Assembly: GCA_038025085.1 (NCBI GenBank)
Contig: CM076146.1
Span: 22,143,001 to 22,207,000 of the forward strand
From: Tetragonia tetragonoides
Taxonomy: Eukaryota > Streptophyta > Magnoliopsida > Caryophyllales > Aizoaceae
Reading direction: 5' to 3'
DNA: 64,000 nt
In this document: piece after piece, positions 14,501 through 26,500 of the stretch
Position numbering within the stretch: position 1 is the stretch's first letter
Layout of the letters: each line of letters begins with the position of its first letter
Made by a program: the position numbers and the translations under genes
The notes under the pieces: model-generated
Told to the model about the DNA's origin: nothing
Database searches by the model: none
The model's input: only the letters and a program-made list of their open reading frames with translations

Positions 14501-15640
14501 GAATGTGTTAAATTACAAACAAGCTTCAACTCAAGCTTTTGAATGCATTTACGCGTTTTAAAAGCTCATACGAGTAGGGTGAAAGAGATTTGAGTTCTTC
14601 GGTGTTGTGTATTAAGAGAAAGTATCCAAATACTTTGTTTGCATTCATTTTGAGTGTGAAACTACACCTAGGATGTTTACAAGTAAAAACAAGCTTCAAC
14701 TCAAGCTTTTGAATTAATTTACGCGTTTTAACAGCTCTTACGACTAGGGTGATAGAAATTGAGTTCTTTTGTGTTGTATATTATGAGAAAATATCCAAAT
14801 ACTTTGTTTGCATTCATTTGAGTGTGAAATAACACCAGGGTTGTTTACAAGTACAAACAAGCTTCAACTCAAACTTTTGAATGCATTTACGCGTTATAAA
14901 AGCTCATACGAGTGGTGAAAGATATTTGAGTTCTTTTGTGTTGTATATTAAGAGAAAGCATCCAAATACTTTGTTTGAATTCATTTGAGTGTGATACTAC
15001 ACCGAGGATGTTTACAGTTACAAACAAGCTTCAACTCAAGCTTTTGAATGCATTTACGCGTTTTAAAAGCTCATACGAGTAGGGTGAAAGAGATTTGAGT
15101 TCTTTTGTGTTGTATACTAAGAGAAAGCATCCAAATACTTTGTTTGCATTCATTTAAATGTGTGAAACTACACCTAGGATGTTTACAAGTACAAACAAGC
15201 TTCAACTCAAGCTGCTGAATGAATTTACGTGTTTTAACAGCTCTTACGACTAGGGTGATAGAAATTGAGTTCTTTTGTGTTGTATATTAAGAGAAAGCAT
15301 CCAAATACTTTGTTTGCATTCATTTGAGTGTGAAACTACACCTTGGATGTTTACAAGTACAAAAAAGCTTCAACTCAAGCTGTTGAATGTATTTACGCGT
15401 TTTAACAGCTCTTACGACTAGGGTGATAGAAATTGAGTTCTTTTGTGTTGTATATTAAGAGAAAGCATCCAAATACTTTGTTTGCATTCATTAGAGTGTG
15501 AAACTACACCTAGGATGTTTACAGTTACAAACAAGCTTCAACTCATGCTTTTGAATTCATTTACGCGTTTTAAAAGCTCATACGAGTAGGGTGAAAGAGA
15601 TTTGATTTCTTTTCTGTTGTATATTAAGAGAAAGCACCCA
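11500..15640 (+). repeat. Second higher-order repeat, about 12-13 monomers (period about 2.03-2.2 kb)
   Basis: Paired landmarks show a second HOR. The attgtgttctttt variant occurs near 11549 and 13744 (2195 bp apart). The ctttcgaatgcatttacgcg monomer recurs 2026 bp apart (12067 and 14093 registers). The taaatgtgtg variant lies at 13131 and 15155 (2024 bp apart). The difference between 2195 and 2026 is one monomer: the first unit has an extra tandem copy of the aacaccagggatg monomer around 11640-11870. About two units are present, and parts of the same unit were found at 1510-2690. Confidence 0.8.
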
Positions 15641-17880
15641 AATGTTTTGTTTGCATTCTTTTGAGTATGAAACTACACCAAGAATGTGTTAAATTACAAA
15701 CAAGCTTCAACTCAAGCTTTTGAATGTATTTACGCGTTTTAAAAGCTCATACGAGTAGGGTGAAAGAGATTTGAGTTCTTTTGGGTTGTATATTAAGAGA
15801 AAGCATCCAAATACTTTGTTTGCATTCATTTGAGTGTCATACTACACCGAGGATGTTTACAGTGACAAACAAGCTTCAACTCAAGCTTTTGAATGCATTT
15901 ACGCGTTTTAAAAGCTCATACGAGTAGGGTGAAAGAGATTTGAGTTCTTCTGTGTTGTATATTAAGAGAAAGCATCCAAATACTTTGTTTGCATTCATTT
16001 GAATGTGAAACTATACCTAGGATGTTTACAGTTACAAACAAGCTTCAACTCATGCTGTTGAATGCATTTACGCGTTTTAAAAGCTCATACGAGAAGGGTG
16101 AAATAGATTTGAGTTCTTTTGTGTTGTATATTAAGAGAAAGCATCCAAATACTTTGTTTGCATTCATTAAAGTGTGAAACTACACCTAGGATGTTTACAG
16201 TTACAAACAAGCTTCAACTCATGCTTTTGAATTCATTTACGCGTTTTAAAACTCATACGAGTAGGGTGAAAGAGACTTGAGTTCTTTTGTGTTATATAGT
16301 AAGAGAAAGCATCCAAATACTTTGTTTGCATTCATTTGAGTGTGAAACTACACCTAGGATGTTTACAAGTACAAACAAGCTTCAACTCAAGCTTTTGAAT
16401 GTATTTACGCGTTTTGAAAGCTCATACGAGTAGGGTGAAAGAGATTTGAGTTCTTTTGTGTAGTATATTAAGAGAAAGCATCCAAATACTTTTTTTTCAT
16501 TCATTTGAGTGTGAAACTATACCTAGGATGTTTACAGTTACAAACAAGCTTCAACTCAAGCTTTTGAATGCATTTACGCGTTTTAAAAGCTCATACGAGG
16601 AGGGTGAAAGAGATTTGAGTTCTTTTGTGTTGTATATTAAGAGAAAGTATCCAAATACTTTGTTTGCATTCATTTTGAGTGTGAAACTACACCTAGGATG
16701 TTTACAAGTAAAAACAAGCTTCAACTCAAGCTTTTGAATGAATTTACGCGTTTTAACAGCTCTTACGACTAGGGTGATAGAAATTGAGTTCTTTTGTGTT
16801 GTATATTATGAGAAAATATCCAAATACTTTGTTTGCATTCATTTGAGTGTGAAATAACACCAGGGTTGTTTACAAGTACAAACAAGCTTCAACTCAAACT
16901 TTTGAATGCATTTACGCGTTTTAAAAGCTCATACGAGTAGGGTGAAAGATATTTGAGTTCTTTTGTGTTGTATATTAAGAGAAAGCATCCAAATACTTTG
17001 TTTGCATTCATTTGAGTGTGATACTACACCGAGGATGTTTACAGTTACAAACAAGCTTCAACTCAAGCTTTTGAATGCATTTACGGGTTTTAAAAGCTCA
17101 TACGAGGAGGGTGAAAGAGATTTGAGTTCTTTTGTGTTGTATATTAAGAGAAAGTATCCAAATACTTTGTTTGCATTCATTTTGAGTGTGAAACTACACC
17201 TAGGATGTTTACAAGTAAAAACAAGCTTCAACTCAAGCTTTTGAATGAATTTACGCGTTTTAATAGCTCTTACGACTAGGGTGATAGAAATTGAGTTCTT
17301 TTGTGTTGTATATTAAGAGAAAGCATCCAAAAACTTTGTTTGCATTCATTTGAGTGTGAAACTACACCTAGGATATTTACAGTTACAAACAAGCTTCAAC
17401 TCAAGCTTTTGAATTTATTTACGCGTTTTAAAAGCTCATACGAGGAGGGTGAAAGAGATTTGAGTTCTTTTGTGTTGTATATTAAGAGAAAGTATCAAAA
17501 TACTTTGTTTGCATTCATTTGAGTGTGAAACTACACCTAGGATGTTTACAAGTACAAACAAGCTTCAACTCAAGCTTTTGAATGAATTTACGCGTTTTAA
17601 CAACTCTTACGACTAGGGTGATAGAAATTGAGTTCTTTTGTGTTGTATATTAAGAGAAAGCATCCAAATACTTTGTTTGCATTCATTTGAGTGTGAAACG
17701 ACACCTAGGATATTTACAGTTACAAACAAGCTTCAACTCAAGCTTTTGAATTTATTTACGCGTTTTAAAAGCTCATACGAGGAGGGTGAAAGAGATTTGA
17801 GTTCTTTTGTGTTGTATATTAAGAGAAAGTATCCAAATACTTTGTTTGCATTCATTTGAGTGTGAAACTACACCTAGGAT
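15640..17880 (+). repeat. Satellite zone with short-period duplications (507 and 337 bp)
   Basis: A mixed monomer zone. A three-monomer block is repeated at 507 bp (registers 16456 and 16963, both with the cattttgagtgtgaaac one-base insertion variant at about 16671 and 17178). A two-monomer block is repeated at 337 bp (registers 17301 and 17638, both carrying ggatatttacagttac and tttgaatttatttacgcg). These look like recent local duplications of two or three monomers. No gene is present. Open frames of 60-93 codons here follow the repeat periodicity. Confidence 0.75.
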
Positions 17881-17889
17881 GTTTACAAG

Positions 17890-20800
17890 TACAAACAAGC
17901 TTCAACTCAAGCTGTTGAATGTATTTACGCGTTTTAAGAGCTCTTACGACTAGGGTGATAGAAATTGAGTTCTTTTGTGATGTATATTAAAAGAAAGCAT
18001 CCAAATACTTTGTTTGCATTCATTAGAGTGTGAAACTACACCTAGGATGTTTACAGTTACAAACAAGCTTCACCTCATGCTTTTGAATTCATTTACGCGT
18101 TTTAAAAGCTCATACGAGTATGGTGAAAGAGATTTGAGTTCTTTTGTGTTATATAGTAAGAGAAAGCATCCAAATACTTTGTTTGCATTCATTTGAGTGT
18201 GATACTACACCGAGGATGTTTACAGTTACAAACAAGCTTCAACTCAAGCTTTTGAATGCATTTACGCGTTTTAAAAGCTCATACGAGTAGGGTGAAAGAG
18301 ATTTGAGTTATTGAATGCATTTGCAGGTTTTAAAATCTCATACGAGTAGGGTGAAAGAGATTTGATTTCTTTTCTGTTGTATATTAAGAGAAAGCACCCA
18401 AATGTTTTGATCGCATTCTTTTGAGTATGAAACTACACCAAGAATGTGTTAAATTACAAACAAGCTTCAACTCAAGCTTTTGAATGAATTTACGCGTTTT
18501 AAAAGCTCTTACGACTAGGGTGATAGAAATTGAGTTCTTTTGTGTTGTATATTAGGAGAAAATATCCAAATACTTTGTTTGCATTCATTTGAGTGTGAAA
18601 TAACACCAGGGTTGTTTACAAGTACAAACAAGCTTCAACTCAAACTTTTGAATGCATTTACGCGTTTTAAAAGCTCATACGAGTTGGGTGAAAGAGATTT
18701 GAGTTCATTTGTGTTGTATATCAAGAGAAAGCATCCAAATACTTTGTTTGCATTCATTTAAGTGTAAAACTACACCTAGGATGTTTACAAGTACAAACAA
18801 GCTTCAACTCAAGCTGTTGAATGTATTTACGCGTTTTAACAGCTCTTACGACTAGGGTAATAGAAATTGAGTTCTTTTGTGTTGTATATTGAGAGAAAGC
18901 ATCCAAATACTTTGTTTGCATTCATTTGAGTGTGAAAACTACACCTAGGATGTTTACAGTTACAAACAAGCTTCAACTCATGCTTTTGAATTCATTTACG
19001 CGTTTTAAAAGCTCCTACGAGTAGGGTGAAAGAGATTTGAGTTCTTTTGTGTTATATAGTAAGACAAAGTATCCAAATACTTTGTTTGCATTCATTTGAG
19101 TGTGAAACTACACCTAGGATGTTTACAGTTACAAACAAGCTTCAACTCAAGCTTTTGAATGCATTTACGCGTTTTAAAAGCTCATACGAGGAGGGTGAAA
19201 GAGATTTGAGTTCTTTTGTGTTGTATATTAAAAGAAAGCATCCAAATACTTTGTTTGCATTCATTTGAGTGTGAAACTACACCGAGGATGTTTACAGTTA
19301 CAAACAAGCTTCAACTCAAGCTTTTGAATGCATTTACGCGTTTTAAAAGCTCATACGAGTAGGGTTAAAGTGATTTGAGTTCTTTTGTGTTGTATATTAA
19401 GAGAAAGCATCCAAATACTTTGTTTGCATTCATTTGAGTGTGAAAATACACCTAGGATGTTTACAGTTACAAACAAGCTTCAACTCAAGCTGTTGAATGC
19501 ATTTACGCTTCTTAAAAGCTCATACGAGTAGGGTGAAAGAGATTTGAGTTCTTTTGTGTTATATATTAAGAGAAAGCATCCAAATACTTTGTTTCCATTC
19601 ATTTAAGTGTGAAACTACACCTAGGATGTTTACAAGTACAAACAAGCTTCAACTCAAGCTTTTGAATGTATTTACGCGTTTTAAAAGCTCATAACAGTAG
19701 GGTGAAGGAGATTTGAGTTCTTATGTGTTATATAATAAGAGAAAGCATACAAATACTTTGTTTGCATTCATTTGAGTGTGAAACTACACCTAGGATGTTT
19801 ACAAGTACAAACAAGCTTCAACTCAAGCAGTTGAATGAATCTACGCGTTTTAACAGCTCTTACGACTAGGGTTATAGAAATTGAGTTCTTTTGTGTTGTA
19901 TATTAAGAAAAAGCATCCAAATACTTTGTTAGCATTCATTTGAATGTGTGAAGCTAAACCTAGGATGTTTACAAGTTTGACAAGCTTCAACTCAAGTTTT
20001 TGAATGCATTTACAGGTTTTAAAAGCTCATACGAGTAGGGTGAAAGAGATTTGATTTCTTTTCTGTTGTATATTAAGAGAAAGCACCCAAATGTTTTGTT
20101 TGCATTCTTTTGAGTATGAAACTACACCAAGAATGTGTTAAATTACAAACAAGCTTCAACTCAAGCTTTTGAATGAATTTACGCGTTATAAAAGCTCATA
20201 CGAGTAGGGTGAAAGAGATTTGAGTTCTTTTGTGTTTATATAAAGAGAAAGCATCCAAAAACTTTGTTTGCATTCATTTGAGTGTGAAACTACACCTAGG
20301 ATGTTTACAAGTACAAACAAGCTTCAACTCAAGCTTTTGAATGAATTTACGCGTTTTAACAGCTCTTACGACTAGGGTGATAGAAATTGAGTTCTTTTGT
20401 GTTGTATATTAAGAGAAAGCATCCAAATACTTTGTTTGCTTTCATTTGAGTGTGAAACTACACCTAGGATGTTTACAAGTACAAACAAGCTTCAACTCAA
20501 GCTGTTGAATGTATTTACGCGTTTTAAGAGCTCTTACGACTAGGGTGATAGAAATTGAGTTCTTTTGTGTTGTATATTAAAAGAAAGCATCCAAATACTT
20601 TGTTTGCATTCATTAGAGTGTGAAACTACACCTAGGATGTTTACAGTTACAAACAAGCTTCACCTCATGCTTTTGAATTCATTTACGCGTTTTAAATGCT
20701 CATACGAGTAGGGTGAAAGAGATATGAGTTCTTTTGTGTTATATAGTAAGAGAAAGCATCCAAATACTTTGTTTGCATTCATTTGAGTGTGATACTACAC

Positions 20801-22410
20801 CGAGGATGTTTACAGTTACAAACAAGCTTCAACTCAAGCTTTTGAATGCATTTACGCGTTTTAAAAGCTCATACGAGTAGGGTGAAAGAGATTTGAGTTA
20901 TTGAATGCATTTACAGGTTTTAAAATCTCATACGAGTAGGGTGAAAGAGATTTGATTTCTTTTCTGTTGTATATTAAGAGAAAGCACCCAAATGTTTTGA
21001 TCGCATTCTTTTGAGTATGAAACTACGCCAAGAATGTGTTAAATTACAAACAAGCTTCAACTCAAGCTTTTGAATGAATTTACGCGTTTTAAAAGCTCTT
21101 ACGACTAGGGTGATAGAAATTGAGTTCTTTTGTGTTGTATATTAGGAGAAAATATCCAAATACTTTGTTTGCATTCATTTGAGTGTGAAATAACACCAGG
21201 GTTGTTTACAAGTACAAACAAGCTTCAACTCAAACTTTTGAATGCATTTACGCGTTTTAAAAGCTCATACGAGTTGGGTGAAAGAGATTTGAGTTCATTT
21301 GTGTTGTATATCAAGAGAAAGCATCCAAATACTTTGTTTGCATTCATTTAAGTGTGAAACTACACCTAGGATGTTTACAAGTACAAACAAGCTTCAACTC
21401 AAGCTGTTGAATGTATTTACGCGTTTTAACAGCTCTTACGACTAGGGTAATAGAAATTGAGTTCTTTTGTGTTGTATATTGAGAGAAAGCATCCAAATAC
21501 TTTGTTTGCATTCATTTGAGTGTGAAAACTACACCTAGGATGTTTACAGTTACAAACAAGCTTCAACTCATGCTTTTGAATTCATTTACGCGTTTTAAAA
21601 GCTCCTACGAGTAGGGTGAAAGAGATTTGAGTTCTTTTGTGTTATATAGTAAGACAAAGTATCCAAATACTTTGTTTGCATTCATTTGAGTGTGAAACTA
21701 CACCTAGGATGTTTACAGTTACAAACAAGCTTCAACTCAAGCTTTTGAATGCATTTACGCGTTTTAAAAGCTCATACGAGGAGGGTGAAAGAGATTTGAG
21801 TTCTTTTGTGTTGTATATTAAGAGAAAGCATCCAAATACTTTGTTTGCATTCATTTGAGTGTGAAACTACACCGAGGATGTTTACAGTTACAAACAAGCT
21901 TCAACTCAAGCTTTTGAATGCATTTACGCGTTTTAAAAGCTCATACGAGTAGGGTTAAAGTGATTTGAGTTCTTTTGTGTTGTATATTAAGAGAAAGCAT
22001 CCAAATACTTTGTTTGCATTCATTTGAGTGTGAAAATACACCTAGGATGTTTACAGTTACAAACAAGCTTCAACTCAAGCTGTTGAATGCATTTACGCTT
22101 CTTAAAAGCTCATACGAGTAGGGTGAAAGAGATTTGAGTTCTTTTGTGTTATATATTAAGAGAAAGCATCCAAATACTTTGTTTCCATTCATTTAAGTGT
22201 GAAAAGTACAAACAAGCTTCAACTCAAGCTTTTGAATGTATTTACGCGTTTTAAAAGCTCATAACTGTAGGGTGAAGGAGATTTGAGTTCTTATGTGTTA
22301 TATAATAAGAGAAAGCATACAAATACTTTGTTTGCATTCATTTGAGTGTGAAACTACACCTAGGATGTTTACAAGTACAAACAAGCTTCAACTCAAGCAG
22401 TTGAATGAAT
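17890..22410 (+). repeat. Tandem duplication of a 2590-bp satellite block
   Basis: Two copies at a constant offset of 2590 bp, roughly 17890-20479 and 20480 onward. Shared rare landmarks include a truncated monomer (gagttattgaatgcattt at 18305 and 20895), tgttttgatcgcattc at 18413 and 21003, and gcttcttaaaagc at 19507 and 22097. Copy 2 lacks about 21 bases near 22204 and diverges at about 22410. The element 1 insertion follows shortly, and sequence resembling 19800-20200 of copy 1 reappears after it at 27749-28150. The duplication therefore predates the insertion. Confidence 0.85.
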
Positions 22411-22540
22411 CTACGCGTTTTAAAAGCTCATACCAGTAGGGTGAAGGAGATTTGAGTTCTTATGTGTTGTATACTAAGAGAAAGCATCCAAATACTTTGT
22501 TTGCATTCATTTGAGTGTGAAACTACACCTAGGATGTTTA

Positions 22541-22545
22541 CAAGT
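22541..22545 (+). repeat. Target site duplication CAAGT, left of element 1
   Basis: The five bases CAAGT immediately before the LTR start TGATG are repeated immediately after the 3' LTR end at 27744-27748. A 5-bp duplication is normal for Ty3/gypsy integrases. The target lies in the satellite motif gatgtttacaagtacaaac. Confidence 0.95.
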
Positions 22546-23329
22546 TGATGCGTTAGCATCAGGTCATCAAGTTACGAGCGTGAGCATTAATGCATTAATC
22601 ATGGCATTTGGGACTCTCTCACGTTTGAATGGTGATGATTCTGGTCCTAGAGGTCTTAGTGTCTTTTTGGCCACTTAATCTAGGTTATGTCCGTACAAGA
22701 TTAATCCGTACAAATAAGCATTTGTGATTAGTGTTAGTTATAGTGCACCCTGCATGTAATTAGCATAATTAACAAATGTAATTAGTTGTTATTTGAATTC
22801 CCTAAGTAGTTGCTGAGTAAGGCGCGCCTAAGAGCACATGGGGCAGGTAAGGATGAAGAATGAGGCTCCTTACAGCTCACCCACGTTTGTCCTTATGCAA
22901 GGACAAGCAACAGCTGTCAAGTGGTCCAAAACGGAAGGAAATGCGCTCCAAATTGTACTGCACGTATTTGGCTCATTTCTGGGCAAAATACTGAAGTTTC
23001 ATTTTGCTTGGGCACTACTCTTGGACAGCTCACCCTTTCTAGAGTATTCTTAGGTTATTAGGGCACATTTGTGACCCCTATAAATATGTAAGAACAGCTG
23101 ATGTAAAAGGCACTTGTTGATGAATGAAAATTACACGGCTGCTGCCTTCTTACAAATCTTGCGTTCTTTACAATAATCTTAGGGTTATTTGGTGAGCAAG
23201 TAGTATTCTTTATCCATAGCTTGGTGGTTTAATCCTTTATAGCTTTGGTGGTGATACTCATTATCCTTTCTTCTCTTAATCCTCTGTTTTTGTTTACAAA
23301 TTGCTAAGGTTGTAATTGCAAACGTATCA
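22546..23329 (+). repeat. 5' LTR of element 1 (784 bp)
   Basis: Starts TGATGCGTTAGCATCA and ends AACGTATCA. The same 784 bases recur at 26960-27743 with no difference that I could find. The initial TGATG is the usual CRM LTR start. The LTR contains a TATA-like box at 23079-23086, a GGCGCGCC site near 22820, and two copies of ACAGCTCACCC (22872 and 23025). The 260 bp from 22872 to 23131 are almost identical to the LTR core of element 2; the rest is more divergent. Confidence 0.95.
23079..23086 (+). promoter_or_regulatory. TATA box of the element 1 LTR promoter
   Basis: TATAAATA within the context gacccctataaatatg. This is the only clear TATA box in the LTR. It lies about 250 bp before the LTR end, a plausible U3/R boundary. 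The copy at 27493-27500 in the 3' LTR and both LTRs of element 2 (55301 and 58138) keep it unchanged. Transcription start is inferred, not seen. Confidence 0.7.
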
Positions 23330-23331
23330 TT

Positions 23332-23343
23332 TGGTATCAGAGC
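23332..23343 (+). promoter_or_regulatory. Primer binding site (initiator Met tRNA), element 1
   Basis: TGGTATCAGAGC begins two bases after the 5' LTR end. It is the standard plant sequence complementary to the 3' end of initiator methionine tRNA and primes minus-strand DNA synthesis in most Ty3/gypsy chromoviruses. Confidence 0.93.
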
Positions 23344-23496
23344 ATAGGTTTAACCTTAGCACCATTTTCTCTCATCAAAGTTCTCTCCTTTCTTGTCTTA
23401 ATCACGTCCAAAGTTCCAATCTTTGAGTCACAAAAGAACCCATTTACAGCCCAAACACAATTCCTAGCTTAAACACAACCAAACTCACAAACAGCC

Positions 23497-23523
23497 ATGG
23501 ATGATGAACAAACAGAAATTTAA
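23497..23523 (+). pseudogene. Probable original gag start of element 1, cut by a frameshift
   Basis: An ATG at 23497 opens a frame of eight codons ending at TAA 23521-23523. The leader before it (aagaaccc, acagcccaaacac, aaacacaacc) closely matches the leader just before the gag ATG of element 2 (56548), so this ATG is probably the ancestral start. The main gag-pol frame is already open from 23508 and reads well from there (TLEQAKELRRERE precedes the annotated Met). A length change of one base (or a multiple of three plus one) between about 23508 and 23523 therefore separates the start from gag. The first usable ATG in the main frame is 23562. Confidence 0.65.
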
Positions 23524-23561
23524 CTCTTGAGCAAGCTAAAGAGCTTAGGAGAGAAAGGGAG

Positions 23562-26500
23562 ATGCGTGAGGTTAAGGAACAACTTAGCAACCTCACCCAA
23601 CAAATGACTGATTTTCTCAACATTGGTAGAGGTAGAGCTTGTGGTCGAGGTGATGATGATGGTTCTCTTAGTCCAAGGAGAAAAGATGAGCAATGGGGTG
23701 ATTTAAAGTTTGAACCCCCTGATTTTGATGGTGGTACAAACCCAGATGACTATTTGGAGTGGGAGCAACAAATGGGTAGATTGTTTGATACCAAGGGGTA
23801 TAGTGAGGAAAAGAGTTTCAAAGTTGCTGTTTTGAAGCTCAAAAAGTATGCTTCTTTGTGGTATGAAAGCATGAAACTACAAAGAGAGCGTGAGGGTAAA
23901 TCTAGGGTGTGTTCATGGCCCAAGCTTAAGAAAATCATGCACAAACGCTTTGTGCCCCCTTCCTATACTCAAGATCTCTACCTCAAGCTCACAAATTTCA
24001 GTCAAGGAACTCTAAGTGTAGCCGATTACATTAGAGATTTTGAGCAACTACAAATCAGAACCGGCATTGTAGAGGATCCACAACTCTCAATTGCGCGTTT
24101 TATTTCTGGTTTAGACACCAATGTTGGTAATAGAGTTAAAGTACAGCCTTTTTGGTCTCTAGATGATGTATACAAGTTGGCTTTGAAGATTGAAAAGCAA
24201 GAGAAAGCTAAGAAACCAGCAGCAAAGCCCTCACTTAGGAGTTTTACTCCTCGGGCAGAAAGTTCTTCTAAAGGGAGCGAAAATGACAAAAGGTTTCTTA
24301 GAGATCCTAAGGCCAACAAGGATGCTCTTAGACCATCTCTCTCTAGGAAATGCTTCAAGTGTCAAGGCTATGGACACTTTCAAGCTGAGTGCCCCAACAA
24401 GAGAGTGTTATCTCTCCGTGAGTATGATGAGCTTAGGCAATTGGATGACGATAAGGAGCAGAATGAAGAGCAATCTATTGACGATGAATTGGACATTGAA
24501 CCTGACCAAGGCTCACCTCTATTGGTGGTTCAAAGGGTCCTTCATGCTAGAGAGGCAGAGGAGACACTATCTCAAAGGGAGAAGATATTTCAAACCAAGT
24601 GCACCGTGAAAGAAAAGCTTTGCACTTTAATCATTGATGGCGGTTCTTGCACCAATGTGGCGTCTACTCTCATGGTGGAAAAGCTTGGATTGGCCACCAA
24701 AGAACACCCTCATCCTTATTCCTTGCAATGGTTAGAGAAGGGAAGCAAAGCCAAGGTAACAAAACAAGTCACGATCCCTTTTTCGATTGGAAAAGTATAC
24801 AATGATGAGATTTTGTGTGATGTGATCCCCATGGATGCTTGTCATTTGCTGTTAGGTAGACCTTGGTTATATGATAGAAGAGTAATACATGATGGCTTTA
24901 GAAATGTTTACTCTTTTGAGGTTCAGGGAAAGAAAATTAATTTGCAACCCGCAAAATTGTCTTTATGTGGGGGAACACAAGTTGGGGAGGGTTCTTCTGT
25001 TTCTAACTCATCAAAGCATGCTATGATTGTTAAAGGTGCTGATTTAGAGTATGAAATTGTGCATGGAAATGTTGTTTATATGCTGGTGTTGCTTGGGGAG
25101 AATGAGAACATTGTTGGAAAGCCTTTACATGCGTTAATTCAACCTTTGCTTGAAAAGTATGTCGACGTGTTCCCATCTGATTTACCCCATGGTTTGCCAC
25201 CCATTAGGGGCATAGAGCATCAAATAGACTTTGTTCCGGGAGCCTCACTTCCTAACAAAGCAGCTTATAGGTGTAATCCCCAAGAGACTAAGGAGTTACA
25301 ACGTCAAGTAGAGGAGTTACTTGATAGGGGATACATTAGAGAGAGCATGAGTCCTTGTAGTGTACCAGCTCTCCTTGTGCCAAAAAATGATGGAAGCATG
25401 AGAATGTGTGTTGATAGCCGTTCAATTAACAACATTACCATTAAGTATAGATATCCAATTCCTCGCTTGGATGATATGCTTGATGAGCTGTTTGGTTCTT
25501 GTGTCTTCTCTAAAGTGGATTTGAGGAGTGGTTACCATCAAATTAGAATGAAGGATGGGGATGAATGGAAGACAGCCTTCAAGACGAAAGGGGGTCTTTA
25601 TGAATGGCTTGTAATGCCATTTGGGTTGTCCAATGCTCCTAGCACATTCATGCGTCTTATGAATGAGGTATTGCATTACTTTATTGATAAATTTGTTGTT
25701 GTGTATTTTGATGATATTCTCATATACTCTAAGAGTGATTCTGAGCATGTGCAGCACCTAACACGCGTTTTTGAGGCTCTAAGGCAACACAAGCTGTTTG
25801 CTAAGCTTGAGAAATGTGATTTCTTTGTTCCTAGTGTCACGTTTCTTGGTTACATTGTGTCCAAGGATGGTATAGCTGTTGATCCCAGCAAGGTTGAGGC
25901 GATTAAGACATGGCCTACTCCTACTAGCATCACGCAACTAAGGAGCTTCCATGGGCTAGCTTCTTTTTACAGAAGATTCATCAAGCAATTCAGCTCTCTT
26001 TTAGTACCACTTACGGATTGTATGAAGAAAGGTGTCTTTGAGTGGACTCCCATGGCTCAAAATGCTTTTGAGGCCATCAAGGAAAGGCTTAGCTCCACCC
26101 CTATACTAGCTTTGCCTAACTTTGATCAACCATTTGAAGTGGAATGTGATGCTTGTCGAACCGGTATTGGAGCTGTTTTGGTGCAAAATAAGCGTCCTAT
26201 TGCTTATTTCAGTGAGAAGTTGAATGGTTCAAGAGGGAATTACAGCACTTATGACAAAGAGTTCTATGCAATTGTGAGGGCTCATGATCATTGGGCTCAT
26301 TACTTAAAACCAAGGCAGTTCATTTTGCACTCTGATCATGAAGCGTTGAAGTATATTAATGGGCAGCACAAGTTGAGTTCAAGACATGCTAAATGGATGG
26401 AATATCTTCAATCATTCTCCTTTGTATCTAAGTACAAAACTGGTGCAAGCAATGTGGTAGCCGATGCTTTATCAAGGCGACATTCTATGTTGTCTATCCT

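Larger units (their letters stand above)
1..22545 (+). repeat. Centromere-type satellite array, left block
   Basis: Head-to-tail array of a 168-169 bp AT-rich monomer. Seen directly: the marker agggtgaaag (or agggtgatag) recurs at 71, 240, 409 and 577, spacings of 169, 169 and 168 bp, and continues to the first retroelement. Each monomer carries two HindIII sites (AAGCTT) 12 bp apart, a CCTAGG site in most copies, and the conserved string tttacgcgtttt. Two main classes are mixed. Class A (169 bp) has gcatttacgcgttttaaaag and gggtgaaagagatttgag. Class B (168 bp) has gaatttacgcgttttaacag and gggtgatagaaattgag. Minor classes have caccaagaatgtgtt or aacaccagggttg. No inverted monomers were seen. 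Nucleosome-length satellites carrying CRM elements are typical of plant centromeres; the centromeric role here is inference. The block ends at the 5-bp target duplication of element 1. Confidence 0.96.

Noticed and set aside
140..22000. Dozens of 60-93 codon open frames on both strands in the satellite, such as the family starting MCCILRESIQ or MFVTVNTLG
   Set aside because: They repeat with the monomer or HOR period, start and stop at monomer-specific substitutions, and shift frame between 168 and 169 bp monomers. Nothing indicates coding selection.
1..22540. CRISPR-like repeat-spacer array
   Set aside because: The whole 168-169 bp unit is repeated, with no unique spacers, and the context is plant satellite.
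22838..23053. 71-codon frame inside the LTR of element 1 (also at 27252; 67-codon relatives at 55080 and 57917)
   Set aside because: It lies in the conserved LTR promoter core before the TATA box. In element 2 the corresponding stretch is open in another frame, so DNA rather than protein is conserved.
24026..25757. Antisense and off-frame open reading frames over gag-pol (24026-24358, 24190-24609, 25422-25757, 23750-23944)
   Set aside because: Shadows of the real gag-pol frame, which carries all recognisable domain motifs.
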